A DNA stretch of 64,000 nt from Mytilus trossulus (GCF_036588685.1 NC_086380.1:31638474-31702473), one strand, 5' to 3'. Counted from the first letter of the stretch, positions 21,506 to 34,091 are shown. A program made the numbers and translations. The notes: generated by a model not told the origin, from the sequence alone.

Positions 21506-22395
21506 TGGTAAACGACGTGATAAAAAAAATCAATTTGTAATATACCGTGAAAATTCCTAGGCTTATGAATTCCCGTTTATATCTAGGTTCAAATACTAGT
21601 TTTATTTTCAATTAAAGAAAAGGTCCAATGTTCCCCGCCATGCACATCACAAATGTTCATGTCATGTTTTATCTATCAAAGGGCAAGGAACAAGGGAATA
21701 ACTAAAAAAGCACTTGTTTTCTTTTTCTTTTCTCTTTTCAATATCTTCAGAGAAATTAAAGCTTACAGCAAATGAAATGGGATTTCCATTACCATTTATA
21801 TTTCAAAGGGTCATAACTGGTTAAAAATATTTGAATATTACTTATTTTTGAAAGTGTCAAAGACATTGCTGATGATATGAGTTTCACTTAATCTGTTAAT
21901 CTGACAAAAATTGTACACATGAGAGTGCTAACACGACCGGTTGGTCGGAGGCCCGGTATTTTTATGTCTCCTGCAACGCGTTTAGCTAAATACTAGTAAT
22001 CAAAAATCAAAAACCTAAGGTTGTAGACGCAAATTCCTGGAAAGAAGAGTCACTTCAGTTCCTATATTCCGAAGTTCCTTAATTATACAAAAGTGCCGCT
22101 GTAATGGGGTCCGTTTTTGATATGTCAAATATGAAATTAGGTGGGAAACTTTTAAATGCAATATTCATGAATTAAATGAAGGTACTTTCGAGGAAACAAT
22201 AAAATTCAGTTGAAAATATAAATATATGAAAAGGTGGGTATTTTGAATTTAAACAAAAATGTAACTAGTGTCCGATTCTGGGGGAGTACATGTGCTTAAA
22301 TAAAAAATAATTTTCTGCATAAAAAGGTCCAAAATTTTTTGGCCTCGCTCCGCTCGGCGAAACATCCACATCATTTCAACCCTGGCAACGCCGCT
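21506..22395. other. Right part of the hAT-like host element
   Basis: No protein recognised. The terminal 60 bp ('ggcctcgctccgctcggcg', 'catccacatcatttcaacc') are GC-rich and share 'catccacatcattt' with the left end of the element near 10905. Confidence 0.5.
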
Positions 22396-23187
22396 GTCAA
22401 TGATGATTGTGGCCAAGTCTAGTTTAATTTAGCCCAGTAGTTTCAGAGGAGAAGATTTTTGTAAAAACTTTAAGCTTCTGTCAAAGTTTGGTACAAATCC
22501 AGGATAGTTTAAGAAAGTTATTAAAATTTCAAAAACTTTAACCACAGAGTGAATATTTGTGGGGGCGACGACGGAATGAAGGATTGCTATGTTTCACTAT
22601 TTCGAAAAATGTTGAAGGCTAGCAAAATTAAGACCACTTGTAAGTAATATACAAAAAAACAGGAAATAAATTTTTACAAAATTTCCATCTGAATATTAGT
22701 TTGATTGTAAACAAACTTCTGTTCATGTTTAGTACAGAGTTATTAAAATTTCAAAAACTGAGTGAATATTTGTAGAAGACTACAAAAGAAATGTAGGATG
22801 GCTTAGATAGTCTTGCTTTTGCCACTAAAGTTGCAGGCGCTATGAAAACATGAAAATAAGTTCATGGTCAGATGTACCTCATCAGACAAACATGTTTACC
22901 TTTATATAATCATTCTGTATACCAAATATAGTTGACCCTTTTTTGAATATCTCTTATAACTTTTACTTATAGTATCCAAGAAATAATCCTTATCACAAAA
23001 TTTAAATATGAACAAATATCCATGAAAATAAGGTCAAGGTCAGAAGAACCTTGTTAGACAGACATGTGCACCATACAATCATTCCATCCATTAAAACATA
23101 AATAAACATGAAGAATTACCTTGTTTCAGAGAAACAAATACATAATCACAAAACTGAACATTAATCACTGAACCATGACTAGTTTAG
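22396..23187. repeat. Right half of split repeat, then 'accacagagtgaatatttgtgg' family
   Basis: 22396-22480 continues the repeat broken at 10867 ('gatgattgtggccaag', 'cccagtagtttcagagga'). 22480-22800 belongs to a family with 'aagtttggta.aaatccagg' and 'acagagtgaatatttgtgg', found again at 41400-41960 and 42570-43110. No gene. Confidence 0.6.
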
Positions 23188-24180
23188 GATTCAGATTCAG
23201 ATTCAATATTTTATTAAAGTCTCATTACTTGCAATACATAAATATACAGTACATACAGAGTATATACACAATATAAAACAGATAATACACAAATATAAAT
23301 TACAAGTACCATTCTATTAAGAATTATGAGAGACTATAAAACCATTTCTATATAAAACTAGTTAAAATACATACGATTATTACAATCATTTCATTTTAAG
23401 AATATAAAAAGGTATTTCTTCTACTTAAAATATCAAAGCAGGTTTTGGCAACCATATCATAACAATCAATGTTTTTAAATAAATAAACAAATTTATCATC
23501 ATCAGACAAATCATTAAAATCTACATTATATTTCATAGCTTCGCTATATAAACAAAAGCGCAAATCTGCATATAAAGGACATGATAGTATTACATGTTTT
23601 TCGTCTTCTATGTTATCATTACACATAAAACACACTCTTTCGTCTACATTTTTATTTTCATACCGCCCTGTTTCAATTCTCAACGGAGCTACTCCGCATC
23701 TAAATTTAGCAAAAGCACTTCTATATCTATAAGATAATGTTTTAGATAAATATAATTCACTACCATAACTGTCTTTAAACAATTTATAAGTCCGCAATTT
23801 TTTACCAACATCTTGTGTTAATATTCTATTTTGCCAATTTTCTATATACTTATCAAGTAAAAATTCTTCTATCTGCATAATATTTTGTTTACACAGTACA
23901 TTATTTAAATCAGTATACAAATCTAAATTACATTCTTTAAACTTAGACATAATCCTAAAACACCAATTTCTTCTCTTATTAAGAGCATTTCTATAACACC
24001 ATTTAAAAATTCTATAATTTAATCTATCTGTGCACATTATGTTACATCTAGCCCAGTGTCGAAAAACACAAGTCCACTGCTTAACACTTGGAGGTCTCCA
24101 GCCCATATCCCCTTGAATTGCATCGTTTGGGGTATATTTACCCACACCCATAAAAGACCTGTTTAGGCTAGGCATTCCCT
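23188..24180 (-). mobile_element. 5'-truncated LINE end with TGAATC tail
   Basis: On the complement: the end of ORF2 (next entry), a 3' leader of about 190 bp, and a tail of three TGAATC units (23188-23205 on the plus strand as 'gattca' repeats). The 5' end stops near 24180 without the RT. A different family from the LINE at 11.8-21.5 kb (different tail and protein). Confidence 0.7.
23396..24175 (-). pseudogene. LINE ORF2 C-terminal domain
   Basis: 259 codons open. It starts with LNRSFMGVGKYTPNDAIQGD, a conserved block after the RT thumb, and includes YRSAFAKFRCGVAPLRIETG followed by the finger CFMCNDNIEDEKHVILSC (C-x2-C-x8-H-x4-C). Endonuclease and RT are absent, so it is a dead-on-arrival copy. 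The uninterrupted frame suggests recent insertion. The homologous region in decayed form is at 55941-56252. Confidence 0.8.
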
Positions 24181-24460
24181 CAGGATGGTAATAATGAATT
24201 GCTGTTTAAAGTCCTGTGGCAATTAAATGCATATTCAGGACAGGTTCATGAATATTAAGCCTACTTTGTGCAATCCACAAATAGAGCAGCAGCAAATGCC
24301 ATTTTTTAAATCATTGGTTTTAACATGCCAGGGGGTCCAACTTGAGACCAACGCAATAACACAAGACAACTGATGTAATCTTTGTATGAAGGACATGTAT
24401 ACCTTTTTTATAATTTTATAATATACCAAATATATAGTCAGCCATATTACACATAAGGTT

Positions 24461-24754
24461 GCAACCATTTGATTTTCTGGGGGGGGGGGGGGGGCTATGG
24501 GTTTTTTTTCCTGTGCAAACTTTTTTTTTCGCCTTTGGCAAAGAACAATATATTTTTTTAGCAACAAACCAAAAACATTTTTTTTCTTTCAATTTTAGCA
24601 TTACATAGTGGCAGCTGAGGGTGAAACCAAAATTTTTTTTTCTCATGGTCCAAAACAAATTATTTTTTCACCAAAACCTGAAACCTGGAAACAAACTTTT
24701 TTTTCCAAAAAAAAACCATAGCCCCAGCCCCCCCCGAAAATCAAATGGTTGCTG
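24461..24754. mobile_element. 294-bp foldback element with poly-G/poly-C arms
   Basis: Left GCAACCATTTGATTTTC followed by about sixteen G and 'ctatggg'; right 'ccatagcccc', a C run and GAAAATCAAATGGTTGC. The arms are inverted copies. The middle is T-rich ('caaactttttttttc', 'ccaaaacctgaaacctgg'). The small open frames across it are by-products. Confidence 0.7.
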
Positions 24755-24784
24755 CCTAAAAAATGTCAAATTCATGTCATAACA

Positions 24785-25225
24785 AGAATGTCTTCAAAGT
24801 ACCCAACATGGATGCCCCCACTTGTATTATCATTTTACATGTTCAATGGAACATAAAATTGGGTAAAAAGTCTTCTTTGGCATTAAAATTAGAAAGATCA
24901 TACCATAGGGAATGTGTGTACTAAGTTTCAAGTTGATTGGACTTCAACTTCATCAAAAACTACCTCGACTAAAAACTTTAACCTGAAACTTGCACTTTCC
25001 TTTTCTATTTTAATTGGACCGTGAAATTGGGGTCAAAAGTCTAATTTTGCTGTAAAATTAGAAAGATCATATCATAAGGAACATACATACTAAATTTCAT
25101 GTTGATTGCACTTCAGCTTAAAAAAAACCTACCTTGACCAAAAATTTTAACCTGAAGCGGGACAGACGGACGAACGGTACGACAAACGGACGAACAGACC
25201 AGAAAACATAATGCCCCTCTACTAT
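24785..25225. repeat. Dispersed repeat 'aagatcatatcata..gaacat', copy 1
   Basis: Two internal units ('aaaattagaaagatcata' at about 24885 and 25055, then 'aaaaacta/cct' and 'ctttaacctgaa'). A related copy is at 54365-54620. It ends with 'gacggacgaacgg'-like short repeats (25160-25200). Confidence 0.65.
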
Positions 25226-26290
25226 CATAGATGGGGCATGAAAACACCCTGGTTATTGAACCTGAAATATAGGGTAAAATGTATAATGAAACACCATGAG
25301 GCATCTGCATACAGATATGGAGCTATCGAGCCTCTTCTACAGTTTGCATAATTATGATTTTTCATAAATCCTTTTAGCATTATAGTCACCTATTAACAGC
25401 ATTGGTAGCTATATGATGGTAATCAGCAAACACAATGATCAATTCTGTAAGGTAGTGCTTAAAGCATCGTTTATTTTGGGTCTTATTCAAACCAGCAAAG
25501 AAATTACACAAAAAATTCTTAAAAAAGTTGAATGATGATGATCGACACCTAATGGAAATATAAATCATCTGCATGTGTGTCATACCGTGGACCACAGAAA
25601 TCTCTTCCCCCTTAACTTATCCAAATTCAAATGAAATGAGGCTGGTTTTTCAAAAATATTTTATTTACCAATTATAATTATTATGATATATCACAATGAT
25701 ACAAAATATCCAAATGAAACCAAACACAATCTGCTTTTGTTAGGTGTGTACGAATATCAAAAAACAAATTGATTCTAGGGATATGATTTTGGACACGTCT
25801 GTAAATTATCTCTACAATAAAAAGGAGGAAAAGGATCTGCATCATGGGTTTTGTATCATTAGCATAATATTACATTTATACAAAATAAATGTTGACATTA
25901 CTGAGGATTCTATTTATTTTCCGGGTTGTTTTTATAATATTGTTTTGAATACTAATTAGGGGGAGATAATCCTAATGTAATTTCCAATTAAATAAGCATT
26001 ATGAATTAAATTAAATCATGTCTAATTTTTGATACATGTATTAAATTCTGTAAACAGAGTAATTATTCTTTGTTTAATAAAAAAAACCTTTTTATTGCTA
26101 ACCAAACTTATAAAAGAATTCCATAAACAACAGAATCCTCAATTAGTGCCAACTTTTAAAAATGACATTAAAAAAAAACATTACAATTCTTAAACAAAGG
26201 AAATTAAAGCTATGTTTATGCTACAATAAAAAATACATGAATCAAATTATTTTTTGAGAACAAACTCAACTTATTTACTGGGTTATAAAA
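25226..26290. other. No recognisable gene
   Basis: AT-rich DNA; the open frames at 25386-25595 and 25744-25959 have no recognisable motif. Confidence 0.5.
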
Positions 26291-28085
26291 CTAGAGGCTC
26301 CAAAGAGCCTGTGTCGCTCACCTTGGTCTATGTGAATATTAAACAAAGGAAGCAGATGGATTCATGACAAAATTGTGTTTTGGTGATGGTGATGTGTTTG
26401 TAAATCTTACTTTACTAAACAGTCTTGCTGCTTACATTTATCTCTATCTATAATGAACTTGGCCCAGTAGTTTCAGTGGAAAATGTTAATAAAAATTTAC
26501 AAATTTTATGAAAATTGTTAAAAATTGACTATAAAGGACAATAACTCCTTAGGGGGTCTATTGACCATTTCTGTCATGTTGACTTATTTGTAAATCGTAC
26601 TTTGCTGAACATAATTGCTGTTTACAGTTTAGCTCTTTCTGTAATAATATTCAAGATAATAACCAAAAACAGCAAAATTTCCTTAAAATTACCAATTCAG
26701 GGGCAGCAACCCAACAATGGGTTGTCAGATTAATCTGAAAATTATAGGGCAGTTAGATCTTGATCTGATAAACAATTTTACCCTGTGTTGGATTTGCTCT
26801 AAATGCTTTGGTTTTTGAGTTATAAGCCAAAAACTGCATTTTACCCCTATGTTCTATTTTTAGCTGTGGCGGCCATCTTGATTTTAAAGTCAGGTCACCG
26901 GACACATTTTTAAAACTAGATACCCCAAAGATTATTGTTGCCAAGTCTGGATTAATTTGGCCCAGTAGTTTCAGTGGAGAAGATTTTTGTAAAAGATAAC
27001 TAAGATTTACGAAAAATGGTTAAAAATTGACTATAAAGGGCAATAACTCCTAAAGGGGTCAACTGACCATTTCGGTCATGTTGACTTATTTGTAAATCCT
27101 ACTTTGCAAAACATTATTGCTGTTTACAGTTTATCTCTATCTATAATAATATTCAAGATAATAACCAAAAACAGCAAAATTTCCTTAAAATTACCAATTC
27201 AGGGGCAGCAACCCAACAAAGGGTTGCCTAATTCGTATGGAAATTTCAGGGCAGATAGATCTTGATCTGATAAACAATTATACCCCATGTCAAATTAGCT
27301 CTAAATGCTTTGATTTTTTAGTTATAAGCCAAAAACTGTATTTTACCCCCATGTTCTATTTTTGGCCGTGGCGGCCATTTTGGTTGGTGGACCAGGTCAC
27401 CGGACACATTTTTTAAACTAGATACCCTAATAACAATTGTGGCCAAATTTGATTGAATTTGGCCCAGTAGTTTCAGAGGAGAAGATTTTTGTAAAAGATT
27501 ACTTTAATTTAAGAAAAGTGGTTAAAAATTGACTATAAAGGACAATAACTCCTTAACGGGTCAACTGACCATTTCGGTCATGATGACTTATTTGTAAATC
27601 TAACTTTGCTGAACATTATTGCTGTTTACAGTTTATCTCTATCTATAATAATAACCAAAAACTGCAAAATTTCCACAAAATTACCAATTCAGGGGCAGCA
27701 ACCCAACAACGGGTTGACAGATTCATCTGAAAATTTCAGGGCAGATAGATCTTGACCTGATAAACATTTTTACCTCATGTCAGATTTCCTCTAAATGCTT
27801 TGGTTTTTGAGTTATAAGCCAAAAACTGCATTTTACCCCTATGTTCTATTTTTAGCCGTGGCGGCCATCTTGGTTGGTTGACCGGGTCACGCCACACATT
27901 TTTTAAACTAGATACCCCAATGATGATTGTGGCCAAGTTTGGTTCAATTTGGCCCAGTAGTTTCAGAGGAGAAGATTTTTGTAAAAGTTAACAACGACGA
28001 CGGACGCCAGACGACGGACGACGACGGACGCCGGACGCAAAGTGATGGGAAAAGCTCACTTGGCCCTTCGGGCCAGGTGAGCTAA
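26291..28085 (-). mobile_element. Helitron/HINE-like element with internal ~490-bp repeats, copy 1
   Basis: Read on the complement, the element begins TTAGCTCACCTGGCCC with a long hairpin (GGCCC/GGGCC within AGCTCAC/GTGAGCT) and ends with the hairpin GGCTC-tttg-GAGCC followed by TCTAG and then T, like a Helitron 3' end (CTRR, inserted before T). The interior has about three and a half direct units of about 490 bp (markers 'gcaacccaacaa' at 26707, 27207, 27697). GC-rich 'gacggacgacgacggacgcc' stretches lie near 28000. No Rep/helicase gene, so non-autonomous. The small open frame at 26753-26944 lies within a unit and is not a gene. Confidence 0.55.
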
Positions 28086-29000
28086 AAACAAAATAGCAGA
28101 GACGTGGATTAAGAGGATTTTTCAGAGGGCCCCCTTCAGTGGGAAAAATTTGGTTTAATATTTAGGGAATCACTAAAACATGACTGGAGCAGGGCCCCGC
28201 TGAAGCAGTCAGTGCCCCCCATATTCCTGGAAAATTTCTGGATCCACCACGGACTAAATATCTTGATCTGTGCAAAAAGTTATTAGATCACCAAGGATAT
28301 GTTTAACAATTCATTTCATATTTTTAATCACATGCTGTTTTAAAATAAAAAGTCAAGTTTATTTACTCACACCAAATTTCTAAGCATATTAATCATTATT
28401 AAATATCCCCCCCCCCCCCCCCCCCAAACCCCTTTCGGAGGAAAAATTTGGTTGATTGTACAGGAAATGACTGGGCCCCTTTATGTTAAGTTCTGGATTC
28501 GCAAATAGGTAAAGTGAGTAAGTGTATGATATGTTTGTTTATCCATCTACAACTTTAACCCACAATTATCAAGATTAAATGGGACTTTCTCTAAACTTTC
28601 AAATAATCTTCAGTATCTGCCAACACTGTGTTCCATTGTTTTCACTTCAAAAAGGTTGGGAAAACCAAAAATTTCATTATAATAAATTAAAAAACATACT
28701 GCCTTTAGTACAGAAAATCAGCTGAAAGTTTCAATGAAAATCTACCAAGCTGTGGATGAGAGCTGATGATGGACAAACAAACAAACAATACAAATCTTCT
28801 TTAACACCCCATTTCAAAGGCATATTTATGGGGATGTCTCCTCTCCCTGTTGCGGGAAAAATTTTGTTTAATCAATTGCGCTGGCCCCCTCTAAGAAAGT
28901 CCTTTAAGACCCCGCAAAATTTAAGTTTTAATGATTCATCAATTAAAAAACAATAATTGAATGCAAATGGAATACAAATAATATAAATAAAAAATATCCA
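28086..29000. repeat. Poly-C dispersed repeat fragments
   Basis: Three pieces (28110-28260, 28400-28500, 28790-28930) carry 'gggaaaaatttggtt', 'tgactgg.gc' and poly-C runs (18 C near 28408). The same family is at 46165-46270 and 63785-63920. No gene. Confidence 0.6.
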
Positions 29001-29302
29001 ATTTGAAACTCAATACAGGAATAAAAACAATTTGTTTACAACTCATTCTGCCACAAGATTACTGTCTAAGGATTCTACTAAAAAAAGATAGTAACAGTTC
29101 AGCCACGGTTTGCAGGATATTGTCTGAAGATTGTACCACACAAGGCAGCAAAGGTGACACTTTCAACTGAAAAGAAATAAAGTCAAGTTTTAATTATTGT
29201 TTGATTTCGAATTAATTATTATTCTAGAATTGGTAACATTTAATGTGCAATTTTTCAAATGAAAAAAGAACCTGATATCACTGAATGTGAAATATAAAAA
29301 AT

Positions 29303-29480
29303 AGAAGATGTGGTATGATTGCCAATGAGACAACTCTCCACAAGAGACCAAATGATACAGAAATTTAAAACAACTATAGACTGTATGACCGTCGACAATG
29401 AGCAATGCCCATAAACCATTATCAAGTCAACTATAAAAGATTCCCAAAATGACATCTGTAAAACAATTCAATCAAGATAA
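29303..29480. repeat. Dispersed repeat with 'gccaatgagacaac' box
   Basis: 'gatgtggtatgattgccaat' with 'gagacaactctcc', 'agagaccaaatgatacag' and 'gaccgtcgacaatgagc': a well-preserved copy of the family noted at 5390. Confidence 0.7.
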
Positions 29481-29602
29481 CTAATGGCCTCATTTATGTA
29501 CAAAAAATGAACAAAAAACAAATATGTAACTCATCAACATACAACCCCAGAAACAGGCTCCTGAAGACAAAAATAAACTTTCCAAACTTTTCTGAGACTT
29601 AA

Positions 29603-29876
29603 GGTGGTACCTTACACTACAGGGAGATAACTCTGTAAAATCAGCTAAACGTTTTAATTACGTTGTGTTATTTAGGGAGGATTAAGCTTTTTAATGATCA
29701 AAAGTAGTGTTTGTAAAACTGCTATATAATCAGTGTAATTTATCTGATAAAATAGTTCGTTCAACGTTTTTGAAATTTTTATATTTTTGTCAAAGGGTCA
29801 AAAGTAATACTTTGTCGAAATTTTATGAAAATAGAAACGAGCCAAATTAATTTTAGTGAAAGTGTTGGGTACCACC
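29603..29876. mobile_element. 274-bp MITE with TTAA target duplication
   Basis: GGTGGTACCTTACACT at the left and the reverse complement of GGTGGTACCCAACACT at the right, each bordered by TTAA (29599-29602, 29877-29880). TTAA duplication points to a piggyBac- or Kolobok-type mobiliser. Non-coding. Confidence 0.85.
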
Positions 29877-30273
29877 TTAACATCAATTTTCCATGAGTAA
29901 TTATTTGAAATATTCAACATGATGAATACAGAAGCTGCTGATAAATTCACTAAACAAAAATTTAAAATAATTGAATACGGTATGTTATTTGTTGTTTAGT
30001 TGACACTAACTCCACACAAAATTTATGTTAAAAATGTAGGAATAAAATTCTTTTGAAAGTTGAAACGAATATATGAACCACTGAATGTAAGGCAGTTATT
30101 ATGCATCTTTTTATAAAAGCTATTTTTTTTACTTGATATCAGGTTATATCCCCTTCATATTTCTTGTTCAGGAAAGGGACAAAAAATCAGTAAAAATGGA
30201 TACATAGATATCTAGGGGCATAGATACATGTATAATTAAAATTTAAATTGTTTGTTGATTAATAAATTCTCAC

Positions 30274-30332
30274 CTTAAACAGCTCTCTTTACTCCTCAAG
30301 CAAGTTACCCAAAGGAAACTTGTGATGCTAAC
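30274..30332 (-). other. Exon-like block 1, unit A
   Basis: On the complement: acceptor 'ttttacag', 59 nt, donor 'gtgaga'. Homologous blocks: 33284-33348 (acceptor 'atatttcag', donor 'gtaaga') and 38869-38930 (same type). The reading frame is not shared between copies, so coding status is doubtful. Confidence 0.4.
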
Positions 30333-30651
30333 CTGTAAAACAAAGTTCAAGGTCAGTTATTCGCAACTTTAAAAAATATATATAGATGATAATAATTGAT
30401 TAAAAGTTCTCGAATAACATACAAAATTCTGTGAGAAAATAATTGGTATTCAAAATCAAACTAATGGTTATGTTTTCTGCTCTTTGTATGGTTTTTTTAT
30501 CTCTCCAACTCATTCTCGATTGCTATTTTCAATTCTATTAAAAAAATAAACTTGTACTTTATCATATAGTATAGTATTTCAAACCTTTAAAAAAACAATT
30601 GATATCAATTACTATTAAATTATGAAAAAAACTAAAAGCTTGTATACCTAC

Positions 30652-30721
30652 CATCATGTTAACAATATCAGATATTCAAGTCTTACTCCCCACACCATGA
30701 AAACATTGTAATTTCAACAAC
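30652..30721 (-). other. Exon-like block 2, unit A
   Basis: On the complement: acceptor 'ttttttccag', 70 nt, donor 'gtaggt'. Copies at about 35930-35995 and 39235-39305 share 'tcatggtgtgg' and 'taagactt', and read FHGVGIRLGG in one frame in units B and C. Confidence 0.4.
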
Positions 30722-30954
30722 CTGGAAAAAAATGTTTTTAAGATTAAATTGTACATAAGATTTTTTTAAAAAGTGTAACAAAATTATGCCTTGTCACATT
30801 TCTTATGAATTTGTCTTATACTATCATTTTCTGTATGTTAACTTGATACCTAAGGTACAAAACAATTCAATTGAATATACAAGTTGTTGTTCACATCCAT
30901 TTGTATTTTTGTGCATCTGATGAGTTGAGCCTTTTTCAACTGATTTTTATAGTT

Positions 30955-31325
30955 TGTTCTTATGTTGTACTGTTATACCACTGTCCCAGGTTAGGGGGAG
31001 GGTTGGGATCCTGCTAACATGTTTAACCCCGCCACATTATTTATGTACATGCTTGTCCCAAGTCAGGAGCCTGTAATTCAGTGGTTGTCGTTTGTTTATG
31101 TTACATATTTGTTTTTCGTTCATTTTTTTTACATAAATAAGGCCGTTAGTTTTCTTGTTTGAATTGTTTTACATTGTCTTATCAGAACCTTTAATAGTTG
31201 ACTATGCAGTATGGGCTTTGCTCATTGTTGAAGGCTGTACAGTGACCTATATTTGTTAATGTCTGTGTCATTTTGGTCTTTTGTGGATAGTTGTCTCAAT
31301 GGCAATCATACCACATCTTCTTTTT
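30955..31325. repeat. Dispersed mussel repeat, long copy
   Basis: 'ttgtactgttataccactgt', 'gtggttgtcgtttg', 'ttttcttgtttgaattg' and 'atggcaatcataccacatct' in order. Partial copies at 32790-33110, 38400-38590 and 45240-45320. Confidence 0.7.
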
Positions 31326-31447
31326 AATGTGTTATAAAATTGTTCAGCATTGATGTAGATGTCCTCAAAATCAAACCCATTATAAACAAATAATTTAAAA
31401 TGCCTATAATAATATGATCATTAGTTTTGTGGAATATTTCAACTCAC

Positions 31448-31525
31448 CACACATTTTTCCTGGTAAGGCCTCAGACTGGGTTGAAGATTTAATTGACCAT
31501 CTTCCTTAAGAGCTGCTATCCTAAC
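31448..31525 (-). other. Exon-like block 3, unit A: possible SNF2-type helicase exon
   Basis: 78 nt on the complement between 'ccttccag' and 'gtgagttg', open for 26 codons: VRIAALKEDGQ then LNLQPSLRPYQEKCV. The LRPYQ pattern recalls the start of SNF2-family ATPase domains (L-R-P-Y-Q ahead of a Trp-Met). Unit C (39655-39720) keeps KEDGYINLQPSLRLHQE. Unit B (36880-36950) has a stop in the same place (KEDGQ then stop). The family suggestion rests on a few residues only; the codon-level conservation in A and C is the firmer point. Confidence 0.35.
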
Positions 31526-32349
31526 CTGGAAGGTGGTTTATGTCCTCATCTTATTGTCCATTTGCTTTCAGAAATAACATTATGTAAAAATAAATATCAG
31601 ATGCACTTTTTAAGTCTTTTGAAATTTCACCTAATCAATTGTAGTTACCCACAATTTCTCCCACCCTCCAAATCCATTATCTATAGCTAGAACTCTGCTT
31701 ACATTTTTTTTTATTTACAGAACTCTAAATAAAAGTAATTTTAGCAAGTATACATCTGATATTTAAAGAAAATGTGTACAAAAGTGAATATTTTAATTAA
31801 AAAAGTTATATTCCATATAAACACTCAGGAAATTTCAAGTATAATGAGTATAACAAAGGAATTACCTCCCTTTTGTCCTGAAAATTTCACCCTGTTGAGA
31901 CTCCACACCCTTTAAATATTTAACAATACAAAATTTGTATAATTAAAATAAAGAAATAATAATATGTAAAAACTACAACACATTTCAATAAAGGGATGCG
32001 CTTTAGCACATGATACGGCCATTGCTCTTTTAAGTTTCACCAAAACTGCATAAAATCCCCCTTTTTTAAGTATAAAAATTCATTACTTAAGAAAACGTAA
32101 AATCTAAAATTAATAAAAAGGGAAAGGGAGCTTATGCCAATAGATATAAACAATTCACCAAAGTTTCATGGACATTGGTGAAAGCCTTTTTGAGTTATTG
32201 TCCAGGTGTGAAAAATCCCCCTTTTTTATGAATAAAGCCCCATAAATCCAAAACTTAAAATCTGGAATTTATAAAAATTGAAAGGGAGCAATAACAAAAT
32301 GTATATAAAAATTCAGGAAACTAAAAAAAAACACTTTACATTTTTTTTT

Positions 32350-32690
32350 TAGATTCTCCATTCTAAACCAACTGGAGGCCTTTTGACTAGACAGACCATT
32401 ATTAAGTTGACAAGTAAAATTTGTCTGTTCCATTTCATTTTCAAAGTAAAAATGAAATAGAGATACAGGGGGTGGGGGAATAACGAAGAAGATCTAACAA
32501 TTGTTAATACAAGCTTCCAATCTAATTGAAAATGGAGAATCTTTACACCTTTTTTTTTTTTTTTTATAAAAAATTACATTTTTTGAAATATATACAAAAA
32601 AAATTTGAATAACATTCTTCAGTTTTATCACATAATCATGGCTGCAGCCACAGCTTCCTGAAATAGAAATAAACATTCTTAAACATATTT
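32350..32690 (-). repeat. Conserved block 6, unit A, with acceptor-like site
   Basis: 'agattctccat' (32351) and its inverse 'atggagaatctt' (32532) flank about 180 bp. On the complement 'tttctatttcag' precedes 'gaagctgtggctgcag' (about 32658). Unit B has the same arrangement at 37695-38005 ('tttctttttcag'). Not recognised. Confidence 0.4.
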
Positions 32691-34091
32691 GTCAAAACAA
32701 GATCAAACCAATATACCGATTTATACAATTATTAGCAAAAAAGGATGATAAAATCACTGGTTGATGTGCATCATGTTTTTTTCCTTTATTAGTTGTATGA
32801 ATTAATGCATTGGTTTTCTAGTTTGAAACTGTTTCACATTTTATTATGTTCAGGCAGGGCCTTTAAAACTGGTACTGTAAAACCAGAAATTATTGCATGC
32901 TATTCTTGTGATTTTTCAACAAATGGACAAATATGCAAGATAAATAATCCCAAGATTTCAGAAAAATCTGGCCTCAAAGTTTTGCATTAGAGATTAGATT
33001 TATAAATACAAGTTCCTATTGTGATATTCAACCAGTTGCATTATTTACATTCATATAGGTTTTGCTCATTGCTGAAGGTCCTACAGTGATTGTAATTTGC
33101 TTCTCTTATTGATAGTTGAGTAGTTGGCTGCAATCTTATAACAACTCTTTATTCTTAAATACCCAATCCAGATTACCAGTATAATTAAAACTATTAATTT
33201 GGAAAATATTTCAAAATACATGTGTTCATAAAAAAATACATGGTGAATTTAAAAGTTCATTGATCAATATTTTAGTTTCTTACCATAAAATTCAGCTCCA
33301 ATGGCCGTTTCCCAGCTTCAATCCTTGCAGACAAGCTGTGGTGCTAACCTGAAATATAAAATACAAAATTGTTTTAAAGGATAACTTCTGAAATACTGTA
33401 TCTATGATATATAAAATGGGTTATATATGCGATAGGTTTTGAGAACATTGGTTAGACATCAATCCAACAACACAATTCAATCCTAAAAGGAGTAGGCTTA
33501 AAAGAGTTAAGTTGGCCCTAAGATTTTTTATTTTTTTTAAATCAAGCCCAAATACTACAAATTTAACATATATATTGTTCTGGTATCATTATTGATACAA
33601 AATAAACACTTCATTTTGGCACCTGACACTATAAACTATTAAGTTATGACATCTTGATTATGCAATTCTGGTGTATTCGCAAAAACGCCAATTAAGGTCC
33701 AATTTTTCACAATTCAGAACAGTTTTTTAGCATATCCAGTAATAGTTTACGTCTTTTTATTTAAATACATGTATTACCCTTGGTTCCTATAAGTTACGAA
33801 ACATTTTGGATCAAAGGTATTCTTTAAGCTTTTTGATAATATCTCACAATATAGCTAATTATGGAGACTACAATGTATTATATAGAAGCGATTTATTTTA
33901 AGTCACATTAAGTTTCTTGAAATATATCCATTTAAGATCCAAATTGGGGCCCCTTTGATATTCTATGATAAAAGTTGAAATTTAAAATCTATTATAAGGC
34001 CATACTTTGCCAAGAGGCCATTGTCATATGATACTGATAAAATAAAGAGTATATACTGTTGACCAAACTCTTATAAACCTTTAACCCTAAA

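Larger units (their letters stand above)
10868..22395. mobile_element. 11.5-kb composite insertion with hAT-like ends, TCAAT target duplication
   Basis: The left end is CAGTGGCGTAGC (10868) and the right end GCAACGCCGCTG (ending 22395), imperfect inverted repeats of the CAGNGGCG type common in hAT-like elements. TCAAT precedes the left end (10863-10867) and follows the right end (22396-22400). The flanks join to give the uninterrupted dispersed repeat. The outer parts (10868 to about 11640, and 21506-22395) are the element proper and hold no recognisable transposase. The middle is a later LINE insertion. hAT elements usually make 8-bp duplications, so 5 bp is atypical and the superfamily call is tentative; the insertion itself is well supported. 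Confidence 0.65.
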
